Assembly (NCBI GenBank): GCA_017392525.1
Contig: JAFOVD010000037.1
Coordinates: 1 to 37,929 of the forward strand
DNA from: Lachnospiraceae bacterium
GTDB taxonomy: Bacteria > Bacillota > Clostridia > Lachnospirales > Lachnospiraceae
DNA: 37,929 nucleotides
Direction: 5' to 3'
How positions within the stretch are numbered: position 1 is the first letter of the stretch; every line of letters starts with the position of its first letter. Positions 8,758 through 16,476 of this stretch are shown in pieces. The translations under genes and the position numbers were made by a program. The notes beneath the pieces were generated by a model that was given only the letters and a program-made list of their open reading frames with translations, had not been told where the DNA came from and searched no databases.

Positions 8758-10032
8758 TTAATACACTCCGTTCGTCTCTATTTCTACATGTACACCGTCA
8801 CCGGCAATTCTGCGAAATACGCCTTTTTGAATGGCTGTATCATTATATGCAGAAGAAAAAGTATAAACCAACGTATTCTGATACGATGTGATTGTAGCCT
8901 TAAGATTCTGTCCCTTGGAAAAGGACAGGAAGGAATAAAACATGGAAATATATGGTTTATATTCATCCATAACTTTTATATTTCCAATGTTTGTAATTGT
9001 TGTAGTATTTGCTGTTGCGGTTCTATCATACACAAAACGCATCGCCATATTTTTAAGCGGCAACGGGACAGCTCTTGCTACAAAATACTGTTCATTCGAC
9101 ACGTTGTAAGAGAAAATCGCCTCCAGATTTTCCTTTGTAATCTGAGATCTAAGACTTTCCTTTGTGATTTCCATAATCTCTTCGAATGAATAATCATCTT
9201 TTTCCGGTCTAAACTCAGCAGAGACCATTGCGAAAAAATTCTTCGTCGTTATTGATTCAAAAAATGGTCTTAAATTAACAGGAACCGCAACACGAATCGG
9301 ACGTTTCTTCGTAATATGACGGTAATTCTCCTGATAAGTTGCATAGATAAAGCAGGCTATCAAATACTCATTAATTGATGCACCATACTTCTCTTTTGCA
9401 ACGGCTTTCAATTCCGTAACCGGCATAAACCCGTGAACAACACCAAAGCCATGATACGGAATCTTCTCACCCTTAATCAAAAACGCTTTTCCTGACTTGT
9501 AATTCTTTGCATGACTACGCTTGTAATTTCGGATAAAGCTGTCTTCTCTATTCAGTGACGTATCATCAGACAACCCATCTCCCAGCTTATTTCGAATCTC
9601 CGGATGTGATAACCTGAGATACTGATATGTCAATTCACGCAAAAATCCAATACCGCCCATACCATCTGTAAGAGCGTGGAAAACCTCCAGATTAATTCTC
9701 TTTTCATAATAGGTTACTCGAAATAGATAACTGTTATTCTTGTTTGCATGAATAAATCTACAAGGATAAGTATTTTCCTTATGAACTCGAGGCGCCTTCT
9801 TACCATTTTCCTCAAAATAGTACCAGAAAATACCACTTCTCAACCTAAGATTAAATCCCGGAAACTTAGGTGTAACAATATCAACAGCCTCCTGCAAAAG
9901 CTCCGGTTGAATCTCCTCTGTCAGAACAGCACTTATGCGATACGTATTTGTCATACTTTCGCCTGCAATAACCGGAAATATATTGGCTGTATTGTCCAAT
10001 CGTTCCCAATTTATCTTCTCTCTTCTAGCCAT
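8758..10032 (-). CDS. Condensation-fold acyltransferase (alcohol acetyltransferase/PapA-like)
   Basis: This is a 424-aa protein with the HxxxDG active-site signature seen as HALTDG (H119, D123) in the context LEVFHALTDGMGG. That signature marks the CoA-dependent acyltransferase/condensation superfamily. The following GFLREL segment and the C-terminal region (TTTITNIGNIKV, then YNDTAIQ) fit a stand-alone acyltransferase rather than an NRPS module. The length is typical of the alcohol acetyltransferase/PapA group. The ATG at 10032 is chosen because AAGGGG lies about 10 bases upstream and the longer reading overlaps the previous gene by about 80 bases. It starts 7 bases after the SDR stop. The acyl donor and acceptor are unknown. 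Confidence 0.85.
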   Translation of the reverse strand: MARREKINWERLDNTANIFPVIAGESMTNTYRISAVLTEEIQPELLQEAVDIVTPKFPGFNLRLRSGIFWYYFEENGKKAPRVHKENTYPCRFIHANKNNSYLFRVTYYEKRINLEVFHALTDGMGGIGFLRELTYQYLRLSHPEIRNKLGDGLSDDTSLNREDSFIRNYKRSHAKNYKSGKAFLIKGEKIPYHGFGVVHGFMPVTELKAVAKEKYGASINEYLIACFIYATYQENYRHITKKRPIRVAVPVNLRPFFESITTKNFFAMVSAEFRPEKDDYSFEEIMEITKESLRSQITKENLEAIFSYNVSNEQYFVARAVPLPLKNMAMRFVYDRTATANTTTITNIGNIKVMDEYKPYISMFYSFLSFSKGQNLKATITSYQNTLVYTFSSAYNDTAIQKGVFRRIAGDGVHVEIETNGVY

Positions 10033-10039
10033 AAAAGCT

Positions 10040-10825
10040 CTACCCCTTTTTGCTTTTTCGAATCTGATGGATCTTTGCCATCCATAATAGCACTCCTGCC
10101 GGGAGTATTTTGCTACCAATATATGTAAACTTCACCGATAAACCCGGAATAATCAACTTTTTCCCACGCATCATCTTCTTCACAGCATATTTTGCGCAGC
10201 GTTCCGGCGACATACCGCCAGGATTCCCCTGAAATCCGGCAATCTTATGAAATTCTGTAGCAACAGGTCCGGGACAAAGCGTCCCGATATATACTCCACT
10301 CTTCTGCACTTCCGGCTCATAGGCAATTGATCTACTAAAAGAAAGTACATAAGATTTTGACGCATAATACGCAGCCATAAACGGGCTTCCCGGCATATAC
10401 GCGGCAGAACTGGCTATATTAAGTATATAGCCGTGCTTTCTCTCTATCATATCCCTTAAAAAGTATTTCGTCAAAAGATGAAGCGCACGGATATTCACGT
10501 AGAGCATGGACATTTCCTGTTCTATCGGAACATCCATAATCTGTCCAAATCCGCCCAGACCGGCTCCATTGACCAATATTTCCACCGGCTCTTCTGCATA
10601 TGCTTCATAGAGCCTTCTACACTCTTCCGGCTTTGACACATCACATGGAAATGCCACCGCCCTGCATTTTGTTCCATCGCGTTTCACTGTCTGACTGATT
10701 TCTTCACAAAAAATAGCAAGGCGCTCTTCACGCCTTGCTACTAAAACCAAATCATAATCGCGAGCTAATATCTTGGCGATTTCTCTTCCGATTCCGGATG
10801 AGGCACCTGTTATTATTGCAATCAT
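10040..10825 (-). CDS. Short-chain dehydrogenase/reductase (SDR)
   Basis: This is a 261-aa classical-type SDR. The N-terminal Rossmann loop TGASSGIG (6-13), the NGAG motif (86-89), an upstream Ser pair (139-140) and the catalytic Y153-x3-K157 pair are all intact, so it should be active with NAD(P)H. An Arg pair after the second strand (VARREE) favours NADPH. The C-terminus has a hydrophobic stretch (ILPAGVLLWMAK) that may touch the membrane. It is the first gene of the unit with the acyltransferase and the zinc-ribbon membrane protein. That order suggests reduction of a carbonyl to an alcohol followed by acylation, which is inference only. Confidence 0.9.
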   Translation of the reverse strand: MIAIITGASSGIGREIAKILARDYDLVLVARREERLAIFCEEISQTVKRDGTKCRAVAFPCDVSKPEECRRLYEAYAEEPVEILVNGAGLGGFGQIMDVPIEQEMSMLYVNIRALHLLTKYFLRDMIERKHGYILNIASSAAYMPGSPFMAAYYASKSYVLSFSRSIAYEPEVQKSGVYIGTLCPGPVATEFHKIAGFQGNPGGMSPERCAKYAVKKMMRGKKLIIPGLSVKFTYIGSKILPAGVLLWMAKIHQIRKSKKG

Positions 10826-10887
10826 AGATTATACCTTTTCTCAAGCGTTCTTTACAGAACTATTATATACTATCTGTTCACCGAATC

Positions 10888-12246
10888 CTATAAGAAGATA
10901 TACTTCAAAACGAATAATACAGCTAATACGTACATAAGAGGAGTAACATCCTTAGCCTTACCTGCAAATACCTTGATTACAACATATGAAATAAATCCAA
11001 CTGCAATACCTTCTGAGATACTGTACATAAGTGGCATAGCCATTAAGCAAAGGTATGCAGGAATTGCTTCTGTCATATCAGAGAAATCAATTTCAACAAC
11101 TGCAGAAACCATAAGGAATCCTACATAAATTAAAGCTGGTGCAGTAGCAAAACTTGGAATTGTTGTGAAGATTGGTGCAAGTACAATAGATACCAGGAAC
11201 AAAAGTCCTGTAACTACTGATGCAAGACCAGTTCTACCACCTTCAGCAACACCTGCAGAACTTTCTACGAATGTTGTTGTTGTAGAAGTACCGAAAATAG
11301 CACCAACAGATGTTGCAATTGCGTCAGAAAGAAGTGCTGGCTTAATACGAGGCAGTTTTCCTTCTTCGTCTAACATATTAGCTTTATTTGCAACACCAAC
11401 AAGTGTTCCAAGTGTATCAAACATATCTACGAATAAGAATGCGAAGATAATTACTACAAAATCAAGAGCATCAACGTGGCCAACAGCCTTCATGTTGAAG
11501 CACTGTCCAAAAGTCTCGCCAATTGCTGTGATGTCAAAGTTTGACCATGATGGAATTAATGAATAAAAACCATTTTCAACATCTACTGTGTAAACACCAG
11601 CAAGCTGGCAAACAAGACCGATTAACCAAGTTGCGATAATACCAATTAAGATAGAACCCTTTACGTTCTTAATAGAAAGAACAGCGATAATAAACACACC
11701 GATCACTGCAAGTAATGCTGTAATACCTGATGTTGTAAAGTTATCTCTAAAATTAACAATAGAAACTAAAGTAGATTCGTCATTCGTTACGATGCCACCA
11801 TTCTGTAAACCAATGAAAGCAACGAATAAACCAATACCAACAGAAACGCCCTTCTTCATTGTCAATGGAATTGCATTGAAGATTGCTTCACGAATATTTG
11901 TTAAAGATAATACTACGAAGATTAAACCTTCAACAAATACAGCAAGCAGAGCAAACTGCCAAGAGTAACCCATACTTCCGCAGATTGTGTAAGCGAAGTA
12001 TGCATTCAGGCCCAGTCCAGGAGCCAATGCAAATGGATAATTTGCAAGAACTGCCATAAGAATTGTACCAACAAATGATGCTAATGCTGTTGCCATTAAT
12101 ACCGCATTCTTATCCATTCCTGAAGCAGACAGAATACTTGGATTAACAGCGAGGATGTATGCCATTGTCATAAATGTTGTGATACCGGCAACAACCTCTG
12201 TTTTTACGTTTGTGTTGTTTTCTTTTAACTTAAAAAAACTTTCCAC
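10888..12246 (-). CDS. NCS2-family purine permease (AzgA/PbuG group)
   Basis: This is a 452-aa integral membrane transporter for adenine, guanine or hypoxanthine, with the N-terminal signature EVVAGITTFMTMAYILAVNPSIL and many hydrophobic helices through the C-terminus. The GTG at 12246 is preferred. GGAGG lies 8 bases before it, while the ATG five codons upstream has no ribosome site and itself contains the GGAGG. The leader is unusual because a terminator-shaped hairpin (12267-12300) stands between the promoter and the ribosome site. I looked for a purine riboswitch in the leader and found none. It is probably a single-gene transcript downstream of pyrG. Confidence 0.93.
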   Translation of the reverse strand: MESFFKLKENNTNVKTEVVAGITTFMTMAYILAVNPSILSASGMDKNAVLMATALASFVGTILMAVLANYPFALAPGLGLNAYFAYTICGSMGYSWQFALLAVFVEGLIFVVLSLTNIREAIFNAIPLTMKKGVSVGIGLFVAFIGLQNGGIVTNDESTLVSIVNFRDNFTTSGITALLAVIGVFIIAVLSIKNVKGSILIGIIATWLIGLVCQLAGVYTVDVENGFYSLIPSWSNFDITAIGETFGQCFNMKAVGHVDALDFVVIIFAFLFVDMFDTLGTLVGVANKANMLDEEGKLPRIKPALLSDAIATSVGAIFGTSTTTTFVESSAGVAEGGRTGLASVVTGLLFLVSIVLAPIFTTIPSFATAPALIYVGFLMVSAVVEIDFSDMTEAIPAYLCLMAMPLMYSISEGIAVGFISYVVIKVFAGKAKDVTPLMYVLAVLFVLKYIFL

Positions 12247-12266
12247 TTTACCTTCCTCCATAAGCG

Positions 12267-12300
12267 AAAAAACTTAGGCATACACTCTCGTATGCCCAAG
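12267..12300 (-). terminator. Terminator-like hairpin in the permease leader
   Basis: On the minus strand CTTGGGCATAC pairs with GTATGCCTAAG (11 bp, one G-U) around GAGAGT, followed by six T's. It ends about 20 bases before the permease start codon. It may end pyrG transcripts, or it may regulate the permease by attenuation, because a promoter lies immediately upstream at 12304-12332. Confidence 0.85.
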
Positions 12301-12303
12301 TTC

Positions 12304-12332
12304 ATAGTATACAAATCTTATTATATTTTCAA
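12304..12332 (-). promoter_or_regulatory. Probable promoter of the purine permease gene
   Basis: On the minus strand there is a TTGAAA (12327-12332), a 17-nt spacer and a TACTAT (12304-12309); an overlapping TATACT is also present. The predicted transcript would begin almost at the base of the downstream hairpin. Confidence 0.65.
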
Positions 12333-12402
12333 TAGATTTATTAAAAAAATATGATTTTTTTAATTATATATTAGTATCTCTAATATATGAATATTTTTCC
12401 TC

Positions 12403-14007
12403 TTATAAGTTCTGTCCATTAATGGATGCTTTGATAAATTCGCGGAATAAAGGATGTGCCTTGTTTGGTCTACTCTTGAATTCAGGATGGAACTGAACAC
12501 CAACATGGAAACGGTTTTTATCTTCTTCCACAGCTTCTACCAACTGACCATCCGGTGATGTTCCGGAAATAGTAAGTCCTGCATTGACAAGTGCCTCTCT
12601 ATACTGGTTATTAAACTCAAAACGATGTCTATGTCTCTCAGAGATTTCTGCAGCCTTGTAAGCATCTTCCATTCTCGTTCCATTAACAACCTTACATGGG
12701 TATGCACCCAGACGCATTGTACCACCTTTACGTACAACAGCAATCTGCTCTTCCATTAAATCAATTACAAGGTTCTTGCCCTCAGGATTAAATTCTCTGG
12801 AATTTGCATCCGTTAATCCGAGTACGTTTCTAGCATATTCCATAACAGAAATCTGCATTCCCAAGCAGATTCCAAAATAAGGAACATCATGCTCTCTTGC
12901 ATACTTACAAGCAGTTATCATACCCTCAATTCCACGATCACCAAATCCACCCGGAAGGATAATACCATCTAAATGACCAAGAATCTCTTCTGCATTTTTG
13001 TCTGTAATCTTTTCACTGTCAATCCAGTCAATTTCTACCTTGGCATCATTTTCATATCCGCCGTGATACAGTGCCTCACGAACTGATAAATACGCATCAT
13101 GAAGTGCTACATATTTTCCTACCAGACCAATATGAACTGACTTTGACAGACCATGAATTCTCTCAACGAGTTCCTTCCATGCAGTCATATCCATTGCACG
13201 ATCTTCTAAGCCCAATTCTCTGCAGGCCACCGTATCCAAACCATTCTTATGAAGCATAATAGGAGCTTCATAAAGTGCCTCTACCGTATCATTTTCAATA
13301 ACACAATCCGGCTTAACGTTACAGAACAGTGATATTTTCTTCTTAATACTGTCTTCCAGTGGATGATCCACTCTTGCAACAATAATATCCGGGAAGATTC
13401 CAAGAGAACGCAATTCCTTGACAGAATGCTGTGTCGGCTTGGATTTATGCTCATTTGAACCACTTAAGTATGGTACAAGTGTTACATGGATGAAGAGACA
13501 GTTTTCTCGACCAACCTCTAATGAAACCTGACGGATTGCTTCTAAGAAAGGCTGAGATTCTATATCACCTGTAGTACCACCAATTTCAGTAATAAGCACA
13601 TCTGCTTCTGTACTCTTGGCACCCATATAAATAAATCTCTTTATCTCTTCTGTGATATGAGGAATAACCTGAACAGTTTCTCCAAGATATTCTCCCTTTC
13701 TTTCTCTATTTAATACATTCCAATATACTTTTCCGGATGTAAGATTCGAATATTTATTTAAATTTTCATCAATAAAACGTTCATAATGTCCCAGATCCAA
13801 ATCAGTCTCTGCACCATCTTCCGTGACATATACTTCTCCGTGCTGGTATGGGCTCATTGTACCCGGATCAACATTCATATACGGATCCAGCTTCTGTGAT
13901 GCAACGCGATATCCACGCATCTTAAGAAGTCTACCCAGTGATGCTGCCGTAATTCCCTTTCCAAGTCCTGATACTACTCCACCTGTTACAAATACAAACT
14001 TTGTCAT
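12403..14007 (-). CDS. pyrG: CTP synthase
   Basis: This is a 534-aa enzyme that aminates UTP to CTP using glutamine. The N-terminal synthetase domain starts with the invariant [20 protein letters not shown]-binding segment. The C-terminal class I glutamine amidotransferase has the nucleophile motif GICLGMQ and the His-Glu pair in VQFHPEF. The length matches the family. The start at 14007 has an AGAGGA site. It begins 27 bases after the ANTAR gene stop, so a glutamine synthetase-ANTAR-pyrG transcript is plausible and would link glutamine supply to a glutamine-consuming enzyme. The 156-nt gap after it holds only a weak AT-rich hairpin (12367-12387), the permease promoter and the leader hairpin. 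Confidence 0.98.
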   Translation of the reverse strand: MTKFVFVTGGVVSGLGKGITAASLGRLLKMRGYRVASQKLDPYMNVDPGTMSPYQHGEVYVTEDGAETDLDLGHYERFIDENLNKYSNLTSGKVYWNVLNRERKGEYLGETVQVIPHITEEIKRFIYMGAKSTEADVLITEIGGTTGDIESQPFLEAIRQVSLEVGRENCLFIHVTLVPYLSGSNEHKSKPTQHSVKELRSLGIFPDIIVARVDHPLEDSIKKKISLFCNVKPDCVIENDTVEALYEAPIMLHKNGLDTVACRELGLEDRAMDMTAWKELVERIHGLSKSVHIGLVGKYVALHDAYLSVREALYHGGYENDAKVEIDWIDSEKITDKNAEEILGHLDGIILPGGFGDRGIEGMITACKYAREHDVPYFGICLGMQISVMEYARNVLGLTDANSREFNPEGKNLVIDLMEEQIAVVRKGGTMRLGAYPCKVVNGTRMEDAYKAAEISERHRHRFEFNNQYREALVNAGLTISGTSPDGQLVEAVEEDKNRFHVGVQFHPEFKSRPNKAHPLFREFIKASINGQNL

Positions 14008-14034
14008 AATTTCCTCTCATTTCTATAATCAAAT

Positions 14035-14601
14035 TTACTCATATGTAGAAATAATTTCCTGCGCAATCTCTCGTTTACTAAGTCTCTGATCCATAGCCAT
14101 CTTTTCAATTTTTCGATGAGCTGCTTCCTCAGAGATATTAAGTGACTGCATAAGAATTAATTTCGCCTGCGTGACCAGTTTTAGTTCTTTCATCTTTTTC
14201 TGCAACATCATATTCTCATGCATAAGCATCTGAATTCGATTATTTGCAATTTTGGATAACCTAAGCGCATCCCAAAACAACTTTGTATGCACCGGTTTAC
14301 CCAACGTTATTACTCCATACTTTTCCATATGCACTGATGTCTCCGCCTCAACCTCGGCTTTGACAAACAAAATAACCTGGAACATGTTTTTTTGTGCCAG
14401 CGCTCTTGCAAGCTGTTCAGCCTTTTCACCATGCAATGGTGCATTGATTATACACGTTTCAAAAGTCTGCTCCATGCAAATACGCTTGGCTTCCTCTCCA
14501 TTGGAAATGGTAACAACATCATAATGATTCTGCTGTAAAAATTTCCGAAAGAATTCTTCTGCTTTTGGTTGATCACAAACCAGTAATACGTTTGCTCCCA
14601 T
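14035..14601 (-). CDS. ANTAR-domain transcription antitermination regulator (NitR-like)
   Basis: This is a 188-aa protein with an N-terminal receiver-like domain (about 1-120), a coiled segment, and a C-terminal ANTAR domain (about 129-183, TQAKLILMQSLNISEEAAHRKIEKMA). ANTAR domains bind paired RNA hairpins and prevent termination. The receiver appears degenerate, since the phospho-acceptor position reads N53 in CIINAPL instead of Asp, although the later Lys (K102) is kept. Control by phosphorylation is therefore unlikely. The ATG at 14601 is preferred because GGGAGG directly abuts the ATG two codons upstream and is correctly spaced for this one. It lies just downstream of a glutamine synthetase gene, the same pairing I recall for NitR of Clostridium acetobutylicum. 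Confidence 0.88.
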   Translation of the reverse strand: MGANVLLVCDQPKAEEFFRKFLQQNHYDVVTISNGEEAKRICMEQTFETCIINAPLHGEKAEQLARALAQKNMFQVILFVKAEVEAETSVHMEKYGVITLGKPVHTKLFWDALRLSKIANNRIQMLMHENMMLQKKMKELKLVTQAKLILMQSLNISEEAAHRKIEKMAMDQRLSKREIAQEIISTYE

Positions 14602-14626
14602 AGGCATCCTCCCAAATTTTACAGCC

Positions 14627-15883
14627 CTATACGTTTTCTTTTTCCTGAATATTCTCTAAAAACTTATGTAAAATATCATAATCCTGTAAGGATGTAATAA
14701 ACTCACTTCCCTCTGCCAATGCAATTGCTTCTGCAAGAGATAAAGGCAATTGTTTTAACTTCATTCTCTCCTGGTCATCAATCTCTGTACTTGGTTTATC
14801 AAGAGGTTCCATAAGCTCTGCTTCCTCACGTATTCCGGCAAGTCCGGCCTGAAGAATTACAGCAAAGGCAATATACGGATTAATACCGGAATCCGGCGAT
14901 CTAAGAATAAATCCATCATTGCTACTACTTTCTCCGTCATACAGGCGCAGTAATCTGGAACGATTTTGCTTTGACCATGTAATATACTTAGGAGCTTCGT
15001 TCTGCCCAAATCTTTCATAAGATTCCATCTGGGTATTTAAAAATGCAGTCAAATCCCGCATGTGATTTAACACGCCTGCCATGAAATGGTTATGCTTTTT
15101 AGGGTCCGTTTTTAACAAGCTCTCCCCATGATGGAACAATGAAATCTTCAGATGTAAACCGTTACCGGGTTTTCCATGAATCGGCTTTGGTTCAAAACTG
15201 GCATACACACCATTTCTTGCCGCAATAGCACCAATGACATTCTTATATGTCATGAAATTATCTGCAGATGTAAGTGCATCCGCCCCAACAAAATCAATCT
15301 CATTTTGTCCAGGTCCAATTTCATGGTGAGATGATTTTGGTTCAACTCCCATCTCCTCAAGTGTTAAACAAATTTCTCTACGAATGTTTTCACATCGATC
15401 CAACGGAGCAATATCAAAATATCCCCCCTGATCCAACGGAGTTTCCGTTGGATTACCCTCATCATCAGTTTTAAAAATATAAAACTCTGAGCTTAATCCA
15501 ATTCTAGCCATGAATCCGGCGTTCTTACACTCTTCCACTGTTTTTTGCAAAAATCGGCGGTAATCAAAACGATAAGGAGAACCATCTGATTTTATTACGC
15601 TACAATAGAATCGAATTACTCGTCCCTCCTGTGGTCTCCATGGTAAAATATTCATTGTATTTGGATCCGGCAACAAATAGAGTTCGGAATGATCCGGATC
15701 CTCATATCCATTCACCAAATTCGCATCGAATCTCTCTCCATGTTCAAAAGCTCTGCGTAATTCACCCGGCATAATTGCAATATTCTTCTGTACACCAAAT
15801 ACATCAGAAAACGCTAAACGAATGAATTTTACATCGTTTTCTTCCACATATTCCATGATTTCTTCGACTGTATACCTGATCAT
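14627..15883 (-). CDS. Glutamine synthetase family protein (divergent, GSI-alpha-like)
   Basis: This is a 418-aa protein of the glutamine synthetase fold. Conserved parts are the N-terminal FSDVFGV, FD53, HHEIGPGQNEIDF (E188, E195), GNGLH (H244), the NEAP flap (E296) and NRS (R308), so it belongs near the Bacillus-type GSI group. Two n2 metal ligands appear replaced: the position of Salmonella/E. coli E129 is S131 (SSEFYIF instead of EPEFFLF) and the position of E357 is I326 (GFILRSPD instead of RVEVRS). This makes ordinary glutamine synthesis doubtful. The ATG at 15883 has CAGGAGG upstream. A long intrinsic terminator in its leader and the downstream ANTAR gene suggest control by antitermination. 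Confidence 0.88.
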   Translation of the reverse strand: MIRYTVEEIMEYVEENDVKFIRLAFSDVFGVQKNIAIMPGELRRAFEHGERFDANLVNGYEDPDHSELYLLPDPNTMNILPWRPQEGRVIRFYCSVIKSDGSPYRFDYRRFLQKTVEECKNAGFMARIGLSSEFYIFKTDDEGNPTETPLDQGGYFDIAPLDRCENIRREICLTLEEMGVEPKSSHHEIGPGQNEIDFVGADALTSADNFMTYKNVIGAIAARNGVYASFEPKPIHGKPGNGLHLKISLFHHGESLLKTDPKKHNHFMAGVLNHMRDLTAFLNTQMESYERFGQNEAPKYITWSKQNRSRLLRLYDGESSSNDGFILRSPDSGINPYIAFAVILQAGLAGIREEAELMEPLDKPSTEIDDQERMKLKQLPLSLAEAIALAEGSEFITSLQDYDILHKFLENIQEKENV

Positions 15884-15911
15884 ATAATCCTCCTGTTTAA
15901 ATTTTTGAACC

Positions 15912-15980
15912 AAAAAAAGGGGTGGGAAATCCATATGGATTTAATGCGTTTTTTTTAAATCCACTGGACTCCCACACCCC
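15912..15980 (-). terminator. Leader terminator upstream of the glutamine synthetase gene (attenuator candidate)
   Basis: The minus-strand RNA can form a long stem of about 25 bp (arms 15955-15980 and 15919-15944, with small bulges) followed by seven T's. It lies between a promoter at 16013-16041 and the coding start at 15883, so it must be overcome for expression. The distal arm also contains the palindrome AAATCCATATGGATTT, which can fold alone. An ANTAR protein is encoded two genes further on in the same direction. Confidence 0.85.
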
Positions 15981-16012
15981 TTTGTGCGTGCAAATATATT
16001 TTTTACTTAAAT

Positions 16013-16041
16013 ACTTTACTACGCCATTTTTCATTTGTAAA
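16013..16041 (-). promoter_or_regulatory. Promoter of the glutamine synthetase-ANTAR unit
   Basis: On the minus strand there is a TTTACA (16036-16041), a 17-nt spacer and a TAAAGT (16013-16018). It gives a leader of about 120 nt that contains the intrinsic terminator. Confidence 0.65.
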
Positions 16042-16061
16042 GTACTTTTTTCTTTTCGAAT

Positions 16062-16090
16062 AAAAAAAGAGAAGCGCCACGCGCTCCTCT
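16062..16090 (-). terminator. Intrinsic terminator after yajC
   Basis: On the minus strand AGAGGAGCGC pairs with GCGCTTCTCT (one G-U) around a GTG loop and is followed by seven T's. It starts about 12 bases after the yajC stop and closes the aroC-tgt-yajC unit. Confidence 0.92.
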
Positions 16091-16101
16091 TTACACTCAA
16101 A

Positions 16102-16410
16102 CTATTTATCTTCTTCTACAGCATCTTCCGGCTTTTCAACCTGAACAATTGCAGCCTTCTGCATTGGAATACGGCAGTTCTTATTGCTTCCGAATTCAAC
16201 AATAACTGTATCATCCTGGATATCAATAATCACACCATAGAATCCACTTGTTGTAAGAATTGTATCTCCAACTGCAAGATTAGCCAACATAGCGTTCTTC
16301 TGACGAGTTTCTTTCTGCTGTGGACGAATCATTAAAAAGTACATAGCTACCAATAAGATAACAATCCAACCCATTGTAATGATTCCTGAGTATGTTGTTG
16401 TTAATAACAT
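16102..16410 (-). CDS. yajC: Preprotein translocase subunit YajC
   Basis: This is a 102-aa inner-membrane accessory of the Sec translocase. There is one N-terminal membrane helix (about 9-28), immediately followed by the family hallmark MIRPQQKE and a small soluble beta domain with VGDTILTTSGFYGVI. The C-terminus is acidic. The start at 16410 has AGGAGG. It follows tgt by 66 bases, which is the conserved tgt-yajC order of many bacteria, and is the last gene of its transcript. Confidence 0.96.
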   Translation of the reverse strand: MLLTTTYSGIITMGWIVILLVAMYFLMIRPQQKETRQKNAMLANLAVGDTILTTSGFYGVIIDIQDDTVIVEFGSNKNCRIPMQKAAIVQVEKPEDAVEEDK

Positions 16411-16476
16411 TTGACTTCCTCCTAATTTTTCAAATCATAAACATTTTAAGCGACTTAATCGAAAAGCGCAACCGAT

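Noticed and set aside
8689-9189. 166-aa plus-strand frame
   Set aside because: It is antisense to the zinc-ribbon protein and acyltransferase genes, with no motif and no ribosome site.
12367-12387. AT-rich hairpin after pyrG as a terminator
   Set aside because: The stem is all but A/T and no T tract follows in the direction of pyrG transcription; the hairpin at 12267-12300 is a better candidate.
12247-12402. Purine riboswitch before the NCS2 permease
   Set aside because: The conserved loop sequences of the purine aptamer are absent and the space between promoter and hairpin is too small.
15922-16335. 137-aa plus-strand frame
   Set aside because: It spans the glutamine synthetase leader and the antisense of yajC. 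It crosses two terminators and has a low-complexity Phe-rich product.
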